Assembly (NCBI GenBank): GCA_016703155.1 | Contig: JADJCP010000002.1 | Span: forward strand, 372,001 to 436,000 | DNA: 64,000 bases | DNA from: Hydrogenophilales bacterium | Lineage (GTDB): Bacteria > Pseudomonadota > Gammaproteobacteria > Burkholderiales > Thiobacillaceae | Direction: 5' to 3' | Shown: piece by piece, positions 1-8,559 of the stretch | Layout: the number at the start of each line of letters is the position of its first letter | Numbering within the stretch: the stretch's first letter is position 1 | Position numbers and translations under genes: made by a program | The notes under the pieces: generated by a model | Databases searched by the model: none | Seen by the model: only the letters and a program-made list of their open reading frames with translations | What the model was told of the DNA's origin: nothing

Positions 1-1214
1 ACGGGAATATCCATCTGATAGTGCTCCAGGCCTTCTTCGAGAACGATACGGCAGTTGGCGCACGCGGTGACCAGACGGTCCGGCTTGACCGCATCGAGCT
101 GCGACTTCTTCTTCTTGAAGGCCTCGATGCGCAGTTCTTCGCCTTCCTCGATGGCGGATGCTCCGCCACCGCCACCGCAGCACCAGTTCATGTAACCGGC
201 ATCGGGCATCTCGACGAAGTTCTTGGCGACCATGTTCATCAGATTGCGCTGCTGCTTGATGACACCGCCGCGTCGTGCCAGCTGGCACGGGTCATGGAAG
301 GTCAGCTTGTCGGTTTCGAAGCCTTCGGTCTTGAGCAGACCCTGTTCCTGGAACTCGCCCAGCACCTCGATGATGTGTTTGACCTCGAAGGTGAAGGGCC
401 GACCGATCAGGTTGGCGCCTTCCCAGCGCAGCGCCGTATAGGCGTGGCCGCATTCCGGACTGATGACAGTCTTGACCTTGAGCTTCTCGGCGCCGTCGAC
501 GATGCGTGAAACCAGTACTTTGGCCAGGTCCGAATTGCCGATCTGCATACCGGCATTGGTCGCTTCGAAGGCCGTGGAACACAGCGTCCAGGTCTTGCCG
601 GCCTGGTCCATGATCTTGGCGATGGCGCCCAGGTATTCCGGGAAATTGATGATCTCCATCGAAGAGAGCATCACCATGTACTCGGCGCCTTCGGCATCGA
701 GCGGAATCGGCAGGCCGTAATCCTCTTCGACGTGCTTCATCTGCGCCTTGACGGCGGGCAGCTTGACGCCCATCGGGCTGCCGATGGTGATGGTGCGGTT
801 GACGGCGCCCTTGATGCCTACCGGGGCGTTGCCGGATGCCGACATGCCCTCGCGCATCTTGCGCACCATATAGACGATGTCGTTGCCCACCGGACAAACC
901 GCCGAGCAGCGACCGCACAGAGTACAGGAGTTGTAGACCAGTTCCTGCCACTCGCCCAGTTCAGCGTCGGTCACCGGCTTGGACAGACCAACCATCTTCT
1001 TGAGGCGGCCAAGCAAGGTATATTCTTGTTCATAGATCCGGCGCAGGGGTTCCAGCTTGTGGATGGGGGTGTACTTGGGATCGCCGGTTTCGGTGTAGAA
1101 CAGGCAAGCCTCGGCACAGATGCCGCAATGTACGCAACTGCTGAAATAACTGGCGATGGGGGCGTCGATGACCTCTTTCAGGACCCGTACGCCTTTTTCC
1201 ATGGTGGCGCTCAT
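1..1214 (-). CDS. isp2: Isp2, HdrD/DsrK-like Fe-S subunit of Isp-type [NiFe] hydrogenase (3' end outside window)
   Basis: Cytoplasmic iron-sulfur protein thought to pass hydrogenase electrons between the haem b subunit Isp1 and a quinone or thiol partner. About 404 residues are visible and the frame is still open at the window edge. Two 4Fe-4S motifs sit near the N-terminus (C27/C30/C33/C37 and C97/C100/C103/C107). They are followed by HdrD-type CCG segments (HDPCQLAR, then CCGGGGG and CANC). The ATG overlaps the isp1 stop in ATGA, so translation is coupled. In the known hynS-isp1-isp2-hynL order the large subunit would lie just beyond position 1. Family assignment is firm; the electron acceptor is inference. 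Confidence 0.93.
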   Translation of the reverse strand, partial: MSATMEKGVRVLKEVIDAPIASYFSSCVHCGICAEACLFYTETGDPKYTPIHKLEPLRRIYEQEYTLLGRLKKMVGLSKPVTDAELGEWQELVYNSCTLCGRCSAVCPVGNDIVYMVRKMREGMSASGNAPVGIKGAVNRTITIGSPMGVKLPAVKAQMKHVEEDYGLPIPLDAEGAEYMVMLSSMEIINFPEYLGAIAKIMDQAGKTWTLCSTAFEATNAGMQIGNSDLAKVLVSRIVDGAEKLKVKTVISPECGHAYTALRWEGANLIGRPFTFEVKHIIEVLGEFQEQGLLKTEGFETDKLTFHDPCQLARRGGVIKQQRNLMNMVAKNFVEMPDAGYMNWCCGGGGGASAIEEGEELRIEAFKKKKSQLDAVKPDRLVTACANCRIVLEEGLEHYQMDIP

Positions 1215-1876
1215 ACCGCGACTCCTTTATGACCGTTGACCGTGCCGATGTACCAACGCGAACCGAATACCGTGAAGGCATGGAACAGCTTGGTGAAGGG
1301 CAGGAAGACCAGCAGCAACTCAACCGAAAGAATATGAATGGCCAGCATGGTGGTGTAGGGCAGCAGCAGATGTTGCACCGCCATCCAGCCGGTCAGCACC
1401 GGCAGGAAGGTCAGGGTCCAGGTGAACCAGTCCTGGAAGGTCGAGAGATAGCGTTTCACCGGCTTGTTGATGCGATCGACCAGGACCACGACCATGGCGG
1501 CGATGGTGACCACGGCGATCAGGTCGACAAACTGCGACGGCAGGCCGGGCCAGGACAAACCGGTCAGGCTCTGGATCAGCTTGATATGCGGTGCGAACAG
1601 AAACACGCAGATGGCCAGGCCGATGTGGAAGGTGTAACCGCCGATATAGCTGACCGGAGATTTCTTCAACATGCCTTCCGCAGGGACCGAGCGCCGAAAG
1701 ATGGTGTGCCAGCCAGAAGCGCCCGCCGCTTGACGTGCGGCCGAGAGGTCTTTCTTGCGCCCCAGGCTATAGATCTCGATCAAGCGCCAGAGCACGCCCA
1801 GCAGAAAAATGCCCACGGCAAAGTCAAGGCCGGTACCGCGCGCCCATGTCAGTAGTTGCATTTCATTCATGATCAT
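1211..1876 (-). CDS. isp1: Isp1, haem b membrane subunit of Isp-type hydrogenase (NarI/DsrM-like)
   Basis: 221-residue integral membrane protein with about five hydrophobic helices and histidines inside them (for example in FHIGLAI, HLLLPY and AIHILSV), as in the NarI/DsrM cytochrome b family. It would take electrons from the periplasmic small subunit and relay them across the membrane to Isp2. The start ATG overlaps the hynS stop (ATGA) and its own stop overlaps the isp2 start, giving a tightly coupled hynS-isp1-isp2 unit. The position between the small subunit and an HdrD-like protein separates it from HupC-type cytochromes. Confidence 0.92.
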   Translation of the reverse strand: MIMNEMQLLTWARGTGLDFAVGIFLLGVLWRLIEIYSLGRKKDLSAARQAAGASGWHTIFRRSVPAEGMLKKSPVSYIGGYTFHIGLAICVFLFAPHIKLIQSLTGLSWPGLPSQFVDLIAVVTIAAMVVVLVDRINKPVKRYLSTFQDWFTWTLTFLPVLTGWMAVQHLLLPYTTMLAIHILSVELLLVFLPFTKLFHAFTVFGSRWYIGTVNGHKGVAV

Positions 1877-2961
1877 TTCTCCAGATCAGCGAGAGTGGTC
1901 GTCTCGTGCGCTGCTTTGGCAGCGCCCTTCTTGGCCCGGTTGGCGAAGCTGATCGCCACGCCGGCAGCGGCGCCCGCAACGGCAGCGCCAGCCGCCAGTT
2001 TGAGCGGATTGGCAGGCATCGACAGGGCTTTGTAGAAGCCGCCGCCGTCCCAGAAATCGGGCTCGGAGCAGCCCAGGCAACCGTGGCCGGACTCGACCGG
2101 CCAGGACGTGCCGCCATTCCACTTCACCGTGGCGCAGGCGTTGTAGGTGATCGGGCCCTTGCAGCCGAGCTCGAACAGACACCAGCCGTTACGCGCGCCG
2201 TCGTCGTCGAAGGTCTTGGCGAACTTGCCCTGGTCGTAGAACGGCCGGCGATAGCAGCGGTCGTGGATGGTTTCGCCGTAGAACGCCTTCGGACGACCCA
2301 GCTTGTCCAGCTCTGGCAAGCTGCCGAAAGTCAGGAAGTGGGCCAGCACGCCGGTCATGACCACCGGAATGGGCGGGCAGCCGGGAATGTTGACGATCGG
2401 CTTGTCCTTGATGATGTCGGACACCGACACGGCGGCGGTGGGATTTGGATTCGCCTTGGGAATGCCGCCATACGCGGCGCAGGAACCCATGGCGACAATG
2501 GCGGCGGCATGCGGCGCGACCTTCTTGAGCAGTTCGAGGTTGCTGCGTCCGGCGATGCAGGAATAGGCACCATCCAGACCGGTCGCCACGGAACCGTCGA
2601 TGATCAGGACGAACTTGCCCTTGTTGTCTTCGATGGCCTTTTCCAAAGCCTCTTCAGCCTGGTGTCCGGCGGCGGCCATCAGCGTTTCCTGATAATCGAG
2701 CGAGATGGCGTCGAAGATCAGGCCTTCCAGGGTCGGCGAATGGGAGCGGGTGATCGACTCCGTGCAGCCTGTACATTCCTGGAAAGGCAACCAGATCACC
2801 GAGGGGCGCCGGCTGGAGGCCATGGCTTCGGCCATGGCGATACCCGCCGAGGGCGGCAGCGCCATCATGGACGCCAGGGTGGCGCAGTACTTCATAAACG
2901 TGCGGCGGGAGATCCCCTGCTGCGCCAGACTTGCTACCAGTCTTCCTTCTTGTTCTCGCAT
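1873..2961 (-). CDS. hynS: [NiFe] hydrogenase small subunit, Isp-type (group 1e-like)
   Basis: 362-residue electron-transfer subunit of a membrane-bound uptake hydrogenase. A twin-arginine signal (RRTFMK, R19-R20) directs folded export. Proximal cluster ligands are C63, C66, C161 and C195; distal H233, C236, C261 and C267; medial 3Fe-4S C276, C295 and C298. The two extra proximal cysteines of oxygen-tolerant enzymes are absent (the motif is CTGC, not CTCC), so a conventional oxygen-sensitive proximal cluster is expected. A hydrophobic stretch near residues 320-340 could anchor it. Gene order with isp1/isp2 points to the HynSL/Isp class; the large subunit is outside the window. Confidence 0.95.
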   Translation of the reverse strand: MREQEGRLVASLAQQGISRRTFMKYCATLASMMALPPSAGIAMAEAMASSRRPSVIWLPFQECTGCTESITRSHSPTLEGLIFDAISLDYQETLMAAAGHQAEEALEKAIEDNKGKFVLIIDGSVATGLDGAYSCIAGRSNLELLKKVAPHAAAIVAMGSCAAYGGIPKANPNPTAAVSVSDIIKDKPIVNIPGCPPIPVVMTGVLAHFLTFGSLPELDKLGRPKAFYGETIHDRCYRRPFYDQGKFAKTFDDDGARNGWCLFELGCKGPITYNACATVKWNGGTSWPVESGHGCLGCSEPDFWDGGGFYKALSMPANPLKLAAGAAVAGAAAGVAISFANRAKKGAAKAAHETTTLADLEK

Positions 2962-3028
2962 GATGCCTAAAACTCCTCTTGCAGGATGTCACACGTAATC
3001 CGCTCGGCATTTCTGGGCGGGTTCTGAT

Positions 3029-3439
3029 TCAGCATAGATCATCGATCAGAAAATTCAGACTTTCTGATCCACTAATAATGTCGGCAGGGTGCGCCAACAC
3101 CAATTCGGGGATGCGCGTAATTTCGATGAACTCCCCGGTAACGGCGCCTTGAGGATTGTGGTGCAACAGCCACCAAACCCCGGCATATCGGGTTTCACGC
3201 ACATGGCTGGGGCCGTCCAGTTCAAGATTGATCTCGACTTCGCCCTGCCCAAGCTTGTCGGCCAGCCAGGCCTTGTCCGCCGGACTCAGGGGCATGGCAC
3301 CCAGGTCGATGATGCCGCTTTGGCCTTCCTTGGCCAGGGATTCCAGCCGGGCAGCGATCTCGCGCAGCACGGCAGCCGCATTTCCGGTCAAACCGTCACT
3401 GGCCGATTGAGTGACGACCGGGATGCTCTCAAGACCCAT
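3029..3439 (-). CDS. hupH: HupH/HyaF-family hydrogenase maturation protein
   Basis: 136-residue protein read from the ATG beginning MGLESIPVV, which overlaps the end of the upstream protease gene by 11 bases. The central part (LELDGPSHVRETRYAGVWWL, then GEFIEITRIPELV) matches the C-terminal domain of HupH/HyaF proteins, which assist small-subunit or Fe-S maturation of uptake hydrogenases. It is shorter than full-length HupH, so mainly the conserved domain is present. A longer upstream reading exists but would lie inside the protease gene. Followed after about 65 bases by hynS. Confidence 0.82.
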   Translation of the reverse strand: MGLESIPVVTQSASDGLTGNAAAVLREIAARLESLAKEGQSGIIDLGAMPLSPADKAWLADKLGQGEVEINLELDGPSHVRETRYAGVWWLLHHNPQGAVTGEFIEITRIPELVLAHPADIISGSESLNFLIDDLC

Positions 3440-3905
3440 TGCGCCAGGCTCCGATGATCGATTCGATATGCGCGCAGGCCACCGGGATGGCGGCCGCGAC
3501 GGCGTCGGTGGGATACTCGCCCCAGTCGAGTTTTTGTGGCTGGATCGCCACCATGGCACGCCGCTCCGGCCAATGCCCGGCAAGCATGGCGATTGCTCGC
3601 AGATCGGTCAGGCCGACTTCGTGCACGCTGGATCGGCGGTTGTTCATGAGGAAGGTATCCATCGCCTCGCCCTGGAAAACCTGTAGCGTACCTGGCGCGG
3701 ATTTCAGTTGTGCGGCATCGACGACAATCAGCGCATCGGCGTCTTGTATCGGGCCAGCCAAGGTAAAGGAGAGGGTCCCGCCATCAAGGAGTTCGACATC
3801 ATCCTGAGTAGCCAGTGGCGTTTGGGTCAGCGCCTCGATAACGTGGATGCCAACGCCCTCATCAGAGAGGATCGAATTACCAATGCCTAGGACGAGAACT
3901 TTCAT
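3429..3905 (-). CDS. hynD: Hydrogenase maturation endopeptidase (HyaD/HupD family)
   Basis: 158 residues, full length for the family that clips the C-terminal tail of the [NiFe] large subunit after nickel insertion. The nickel-sensing residues of the HybD fold are in place: E16 in SDEGVG, D63 in VVDAAQ and H95 in VHEVGL. It is the first gene of the leftward hydrogenase operon and overlaps hupH by 11 bases. Having the protease upstream of the small subunit, rather than downstream of the large subunit, is a less usual arrangement. Confidence 0.93.
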   Translation of the reverse strand: MKVLVLGIGNSILSDEGVGIHVIEALTQTPLATQDDVELLDGGTLSFTLAGPIQDADALIVVDAAQLKSAPGTLQVFQGEAMDTFLMNNRRSSVHEVGLTDLRAIAMLAGHWPERRAMVAIQPQKLDWGEYPTDAVAAAIPVACAHIESIIGAWRNGS

Positions 3906-4053
3906 GAACCGCGAAGTTACGCTTGTGCAATGCAGTAATCAACTGAGTAGATAGATCAGGTATCTGAAACAAAGAAAGAAATTCAAGAAATCAACGATGT
4001 TCCGATGAAACAAACCATTACCACGTTTATCAGCGAATGCTTATACTTTAGTC
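3906..4053. promoter_or_regulatory. Divergent control region between hydrogenase operon and hypC
   Basis: An AT-richer 148-base gap separates the leftward hydrogenase operon from rightward hypC, so promoters for both must lie here or further upstream. I could not identify a confident sigma-70, sigma-54 or operator motif by eye. Confidence 0.5.
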
Positions 4054-4287
4054 ATGTGCCTAGCCATTCCCATGCAAATCGAAGCCATCGACGGCTTGAA
4101 TGCCCGCTGCCAAGCCAAAGGCGTGCAACGCGAGGTTTCGCTGTTCATGCTTCAGGACGACCCACCCGGGGTCGGCGACCATGTCATGATCCAGCTGGGC
4201 TATGCGATCCGCAGGGTCACCGAAGACGAGGCGCGTGCCTCGTGGGAACTCTTCGACCAGATACTGGCCGAGATAACGCCAGATTAG
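4054..4287 (+). CDS. hypC: HypC/HupF-family [NiFe] hydrogenase assembly chaperone
   Basis: 77 residues beginning MCLAIPMQI. The N-terminal Cys (C2 after Met) is essential in this family, where it binds the Fe(CN)2CO precursor with HypD and hands it to the large subunit. The beta-barrel core (GDHVMIQLGYAIRRV) and the final ELFDQIL helix are typical. It stands alone here, divergent from the hydrogenase operon; other hyp genes must be elsewhere. Its stop overlaps the stop of the convergent next gene by 4 bases. Confidence 0.94.
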   Translation: MCLAIPMQIEAIDGLNARCQAKGVQREVSLFMLQDDPPGVGDHVMIQLGYAIRRVTEDEARASWELFDQILAEITPD

Positions 4288-4556
4288 GACTTGCGCGCCG
4301 CCGGGTCCATCATGGCATGCACACTACCCAGCGCGTCACGCAGGCTTTCCTCGGATAGAACATTGAGGCTTTCCGCGAGCATTTCCGCCGCCTCGATGGT
4401 GTCCCGATCCTCGGGCAGCGTGGCGGTGTCAAGATTGGCCACCAGCACCGCCGCCGCGCCGACGACGTGCAGAAGCTTCTCCCGTTCCTTCATGAGCATT
4501 TCCATCTCTTGGCGGAACAAAGCGACTTCCTGATCATTGAGGGCGTGGACGGTCAT
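4284..4556 (-). CDS. Small conserved hypothetical protein
   Basis: 90-residue acidic helical protein starting MTVHALNDQE. The start is supported by an AAGAGA ribosome site, and the longer frame upstream would run into the divergent HD-domain gene. It has no signal peptide or cysteines and is rich in Glu/Leu/Ala heptad-like stretches (EMEMLMKEREKLLHVVG), suggesting a helical bundle or coiled coil. Convergent with hypC. I do not recognise the family. Confidence 0.6.
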   Translation of the reverse strand: MTVHALNDQEVALFRQEMEMLMKEREKLLHVVGAAAVLVANLDTATLPEDRDTIEAAEMLAESLNVLSEESLRDALGSVHAMMDPAARKS

Positions 4557-4619
4557 GGTGTCTCTTGAGTGTTGGGGTTTCGTGGAATAATACCGCCATC
4601 TCCTCCATGTACCTAGCCA

Positions 4620-5708
4620 ATGCTCTTGCGTCCCGCCGTCCTGGATGAATCGATCATCGGTCAAGCCCTGCCCTGGGATCTATACACCGCCTCCGGAGTA
4701 CTGACCTCTCCCGCCGGGCAGAGGGTCGGCGACCTCGCCCAATTGCAGAAGCTCATGGCGCGCTCCCTGTTTCGCCCCGCCGATTTGCAGTCGCACGAAG
4801 GCAACCCGGCACGCTCCCTGCGGGATTTGTTCGATACCCTCGATACCTTGTACGCCACCCCCGAGCAGGCTGATCTAGGCGCAGGCATACGCCACTCGGT
4901 CGGCACCCTGATGGCACTGCACCGAGCCGACGCCGACGCCGCGCTGGGTCTCACCCGATTGCTCCCCGGCCCGGCGGGCGCAACGCGCCACTGCCTGCTG
5001 TCGGCGCAATTCAGTCTGGGTATCGGGACGTATCTGGGCATGGACCCGCCGACGCTGGAAACCCTCGCTTCCGCCGCTTTGAGCATGAATATCTCGGCCA
5101 TGAAGTTGCACAACGAACTGATCGACCGCAATCAACCGAGCCGCGAGGAAAAAGAAGCCATCCAGGATCATCCAGGCCAGGCGGTGAATCTCTTGTATGC
5201 CAGCGGAATCACCGACGGCGCCTGGCTCGATGCGGTGTTCCAGCATCACGAAAACATGGACGGCAGCGGTTATCCGACAGGTCTGCGCGGCAATGAAATC
5301 AGCATGCCGGCGCGCATACTGCGTGTCGCCGATCTCTATGCCGCGAAGATCTCCGGACGCTACTACCGACCGCCGCGTTCCTCGCTGTTCGCCATGCAAT
5401 ACCTGTTCGGCCACGAGCGCCGCAAGATCGACTCACAGCTGGCCACCCTGCTGCTGCGCCGCTACGGCTTCTTCCCTCCGGGCACACTGGTCTTTTTGTC
5501 GAATCACGAAACCGCCGTGGTCACGCGAATTCAGGAACGGAAGAACGCCCTGCGCCATGTCGTCAGTTTCCTGGACAGCCGGGGTCGCGCCCTGGAGCGG
5601 CCCGCCGAGCGCGACACGCAGAAGTCCGGCTTTTCGGTGACACGCCTGGCGGAAATTCAGCGCGACTGGCCCGAGATACGCTGGGAAAACGTCTGGGGCT
5701 ACGCTTGA
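4620..5708 (+). CDS. HD-GYP-like protein with degenerate HD pair
   Basis: 362-residue cytoplasmic protein related to HD-GYP cyclic-di-GMP phosphodiesterases. The second half of the motif set is intact: HPGQAVNLL, HHENMDGSGYP, then RVADLYAA and RYYRP. The metal-binding HD is replaced by Met-Asn (AALSMNISA, where active enzymes read LLHDIGK). Catalysis is therefore doubtful and a c-di-GMP-binding or regulatory role is possible. The N-terminal 100 residues and the C-terminal 80 residues match nothing I recognise. Its stop overlaps the TTG start of the thioredoxin-like gene, so the two are probably co-translated. Confidence 0.8.
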   Translation: MLLRPAVLDESIIGQALPWDLYTASGVLTSPAGQRVGDLAQLQKLMARSLFRPADLQSHEGNPARSLRDLFDTLDTLYATPEQADLGAGIRHSVGTLMALHRADADAALGLTRLLPGPAGATRHCLLSAQFSLGIGTYLGMDPPTLETLASAALSMNISAMKLHNELIDRNQPSREEKEAIQDHPGQAVNLLYASGITDGAWLDAVFQHHENMDGSGYPTGLRGNEISMPARILRVADLYAAKISGRYYRPPRSSLFAMQYLFGHERRKIDSQLATLLLRRYGFFPPGTLVFLSNHETAVVTRIQERKNALRHVVSFLDSRGRALERPAERDTQKSGFSVTRLAEIQRDWPEIRWENVWGYA

Positions 5709-6559
5709 GCCGCGCCCACGTCGCGGAGGCCAGCGGCGAGAACTTCGACGCTCTGGTCCTGGGCAATTCCGCAAAGGGCCTGGTTCTGGTGCATTACTGG
5801 ACGCCCAAGGCAGGCCCCTGCATGGTGCTGATGCCGCGCCTGGTCGCACTGGCGGAGGCCTATGGCGGACGTTTCCTGCTGGTCCTCGCCAACACCGACG
5901 AACTCAGCCGGATCGCCCACGCTCAGGGCGTTACCAGCGTCCCCACGGTCAAGTTCTACCTGGATGGCATGGTTGTCCAGACCATCCATGGCGCCGAGCC
6001 GGACGCCACTTTCCGTGCCGCGCTCGCCCGTTTCGTCAGCACCGACGACGACCGGCTACGCCGGGAGGCCCTGCAGGCCCACCAGCAAGGCCATACCGAG
6101 ACGGCGATCAGCCTGCTGGCACGCGCCGCGGTGGAGCGCCCCGACGACCTGAGCGTCAGCGTCGATCTGGCGAAGCTGCTCATCCTCGCCGAGCAGCCGG
6201 AACGCGCCCTGAATCTGCTGGCCACCCTGCCGGCTCAGGCACGTCTCGACGGCCGTATTGCCTCGTTGCTGGTGCACCTGCAACTGCTCGACGCCGCCCG
6301 GCAGGGCCCGGAGGATGCCGATACCCGGCTCGCCGCCGACCCGAACGACGCCGAAGCACGACTCGCTGTAGCGGCACGCGCCTTGCTGGAAGACCACCCG
6401 GAAGCCGCCATGGCCGATTTTCTGCTGCTGTCGCAAACCCGGCCTGACTACCGCGACGATATCGGTCGACGCGCCCTGCTCGCCTTGTTCGCCATGCTCG
6501 GACCGGAACACGAACTCACTCGGCGATACCGCGCTCGTCTCGCTGCCGGCACGTCGTGA
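5705..6559 (+). CDS. Thioredoxin-TPR protein (CnoX/YbbN-like)
   Basis: 284 residues: an N-terminal thioredoxin fold (about 1-110) and C-terminal TPR-like helices (about 115-280). The redox site reads KAGPC instead of WCGPC, so only the second cysteine remains. The cis-proline region VTSVPTVKFYLDG is intact. The CnoX/YbbN family acts as redox-regulated holdase co-chaperones, and loss of the CXXC pair is usual there. It starts with TTG overlapping the previous stop and ends in GTGA overlapping the next gene, placing it mid-operon. Confidence 0.82.
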   Translation: MSRAHVAEASGENFDALVLGNSAKGLVLVHYWTPKAGPCMVLMPRLVALAEAYGGRFLLVLANTDELSRIAHAQGVTSVPTVKFYLDGMVVQTIHGAEPDATFRAALARFVSTDDDRLRREALQAHQQGHTETAISLLARAAVERPDDLSVSVDLAKLLILAEQPERALNLLATLPAQARLDGRIASLLVHLQLLDAARQGPEDADTRLAADPNDAEARLAVAARALLEDHPEAAMADFLLLSQTRPDYRDDIGRRALLALFAMLGPEHELTRRYRARLAAGTS

Positions 6560-7348
6560 ATGCCGCCGGCTGGCGACGGGATTATTCCGACTCGCCGTTC
6601 TTTGCAGGACTGACACGCCAAGTCAGCCACTTCGTGGACTACCGCGACTGGCCGGAACTGGCCGATCTCAACCGACACGCCGAACACCTGGGCATCGTCA
6701 ATGGCCAAGCCCTGCCGATCCGTTTCGACCGCCAGGATCGGAAATGCAGCCAGCGTCAATATGAGGACGGCATCTACGCAACCGGCCGGGTGCCAACGCG
6801 CGCAAAGCTGGCACGACTTCTTCAATGCCCTGATATGGCTGGCCTGGCCACGTGCCAAGGGCGCGCTGAACAGCACGCAGCAGCGGGCCTTGAACGCCTC
6901 GGGCAGCGGCCGGCGTGGCCCACTCTCCGACGCGGCCACCCTGTTCGACGAAAGCGGCCTGGTGTTGCTGGCCCCCGACGACACCCTGGCGTCACTGCTG
7001 CGCGCCCGGCAATGGCGCGCGGCCTTCCATGACGCACGCGCGCTCTGGCAAACGGCGCGCCTGTATGTCTTCGGCCATTCCTTGCTGGAGAAAAGTTTGC
7101 AGCGAACACCGGGCATCACCGGCAAATGCCTGTTCCTGAAAGCGGACACACGCAACCTGTCCGGGGAGTCCATCCCGGAATGGCTGGACACGCGCGTCGC
7201 CAGCGCCTGGGACAGCGGCGAAATACAGCGTCCGGAGGCACTGATGCCGATTCCCGTCATGGGCGTGCCCGGCTTCGACCCGGCGAACAGCGCGCCGGGT
7301 TTTTACGACAACACGCAGGTCTTTCGCCCGATGCGAATTATGCCTTGA
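6556..7348 (+). pseudogene. DUF3025 family protein, split by one-base frameshift
   Basis: Two frames together give one DUF3025 protein. The first (GTG at 6556) carries the N-terminus through YATGRVPTR. The second continues SWHDFFNALIWLAWPRAK, RGPLSDAATLFDESG and the C-terminus to 7348. The frame changes at the AAA run 6804-6806, where removing one A restores a continuous reading. The function of DUF3025 is unknown. Because many genes in this window show similar homopolymer indels, this may be a sequencing error rather than a dead gene. GTGA overlap with the preceding gene. Confidence 0.8.
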
Positions 7349-7697
7349 GCGGCACCGACCTGAGCCAATCAAGGGCAATGCCGGGTTCGTCGAAAGCGCG
7401 CACTTCGGCATCGACGAACAACTTGTTGAGCCAGACCAGCCAGACCAGCCACTGGTCGTCGGTGACGACGGCGATGCGTCGGAAGTCATAACGATGCTTG
7501 TTGGCGAAACGGATCTCTTCCCAGACGACATCCAGGGTGTAATTGAGCATATCGCGCAAATCCATCAGCAGGTAAATGCCGCCCTGAAATTCCAGGTTAT
7601 GCAATACGTGGTCCTCGAATTCCCGGTAATCGGCCAAGGAGAATTCGCCGATGACGGACACGCTCACCAGTTTTTCTTCGGTTTTGATGACGATCAT
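7338..7697 (-). CDS. SpoIIAA/STAS-like protein
   Basis: 119 residues starting MIVIKTEEKL, with a GAGGAA ribosome site just upstream. The alternating beta-alpha pattern, with GGIYLLMDLRDM in the middle and FDEPGIALDWLRS at the end, matches the SpoIIAA-like fold (lipid or nucleotide-binding relatives of STAS). Its ATG overlaps the stop of the upstream EamA transporter gene by 4 bases (ATGA), so it is the second gene of that leftward pair. It converges on the DUF3025 gene with an 11-base overlap. Specific function unknown. Confidence 0.7.
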   Translation of the reverse strand: MIVIKTEEKLVSVSVIGEFSLADYREFEDHVLHNLEFQGGIYLLMDLRDMLNYTLDVVWEEIRFANKHRYDFRRIAVVTDDQWLVWLVWLNKLFVDAEVRAFDEPGIALDWLRSVPLKA

Positions 7698-8542
7698 GTC
7701 GCTTTCCTCGCGTTGATTAGTACGGTCCAAACGCCCGCGCCGATGGTGATGGCCATGCCTGACCAGCCAATGACGGGCATGTCGATGTTCCAGATTATGA
7801 CATCCAACAGGCTACTGAAAACCACCGTGCTGTAGGCCAGGCTGGCCACCACCACGGTATCGCCGCGCCGGTAGGCGCGGGTCATGGCCAGTTGGCCGAA
7901 CGTCGCGAACAACCCCAGAGCCAGCAGCAGCGGCGCATGTTCGAGCTTGGGAGCATGCCAGCCAGTGGCGCTGCTCAGCACAAAGGCACCCGCCAGTCCG
8001 ACCACCGCGAACCAGAAAACGGTACGCCATTCCGGCTCATCCAACTTGCCCAACTGGCGTACATGTACATAGGCCAGCGCCGCCATGAACCCCGAGAACA
8101 GCCCAACCAGGGCAGCGATTAGGTCGCTGCCGCCCTCCCAGGGACGCAGCAGCAAGGCGACCCCTGTAAAGCCCAATGCCACGGCGAAATACTCCACCGG
8201 GCGCGGCCGCTCGCCCAGCCAGAACGGCATGACCAGGGCTAAAAACAGGGGCGAGGTGTAGTTCAGGGTGACCGCCACCGACATGGGCAACTTGGCGACG
8301 GCATAAAAGAAGGTTGCCAGGGCGATGAAACCGACCAGGCCACGCCGCAGCTGAAGCGCCAGATTTGGCCCGCGCAAAGACCTCGGCTCGATGCCCCTGG
8401 CGCCCGGTATGTGCATCAAGCCATAGAGGAAAGCCAGGCCCAGCAAGGAACGATAGAACGCCAGTTCATGGCTGGAAAAATAACCCGTGCCTTGTTTCAC
8501 GAAGACACTCATCAAGGCAAAGCTGAGGCCCGCGGCCAGCAT
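7694..8542 (-). CDS. EamA/DMT-family transporter
   Basis: 282-residue inner membrane protein with about ten hydrophobic helices and two EamA repeats (first ALMSVFVKQGTGYF; second starting near FSGFMAALAYVHVRQLG). This superfamily exports or imports small metabolites; the substrate cannot be told from sequence. The exact start is uncertain: in-frame codons continue a few residues upstream, close to a GGAGG in the end of rmuC. Its stop overlaps the SpoIIAA-like gene. Confidence 0.85.
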   Translation of the reverse strand: MLAAGLSFALMSVFVKQGTGYFSSHELAFYRSLLGLAFLYGLMHIPGARGIEPRSLRGPNLALQLRRGLVGFIALATFFYAVAKLPMSVAVTLNYTSPLFLALVMPFWLGERPRPVEYFAVALGFTGVALLLRPWEGGSDLIAALVGLFSGFMAALAYVHVRQLGKLDEPEWRTVFWFAVVGLAGAFVLSSATGWHAPKLEHAPLLLALGLFATFGQLAMTRAYRRGDTVVVASLAYSTVVFSSLLDVIIWNIDMPVIGWSGMAITIGAGVWTVLINARKAT

Positions 8543-8559
8543 CCAGAGGGAACCCAGGG

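Noticed and set aside
292..951. 219-codon frame inside the Isp2 gene
   Set aside because: It is out of frame with the continuous Isp2 reading that carries both Fe-S motifs; the Arg/Gly/His-rich translation is a shadow.
7432..7451. Short tandem repeat encoding WLVWLVWL in the SpoIIAA-like gene
   Set aside because: A 9-base duplication within a hydrophobic strand; too short and in frame, so no special meaning is claimed.
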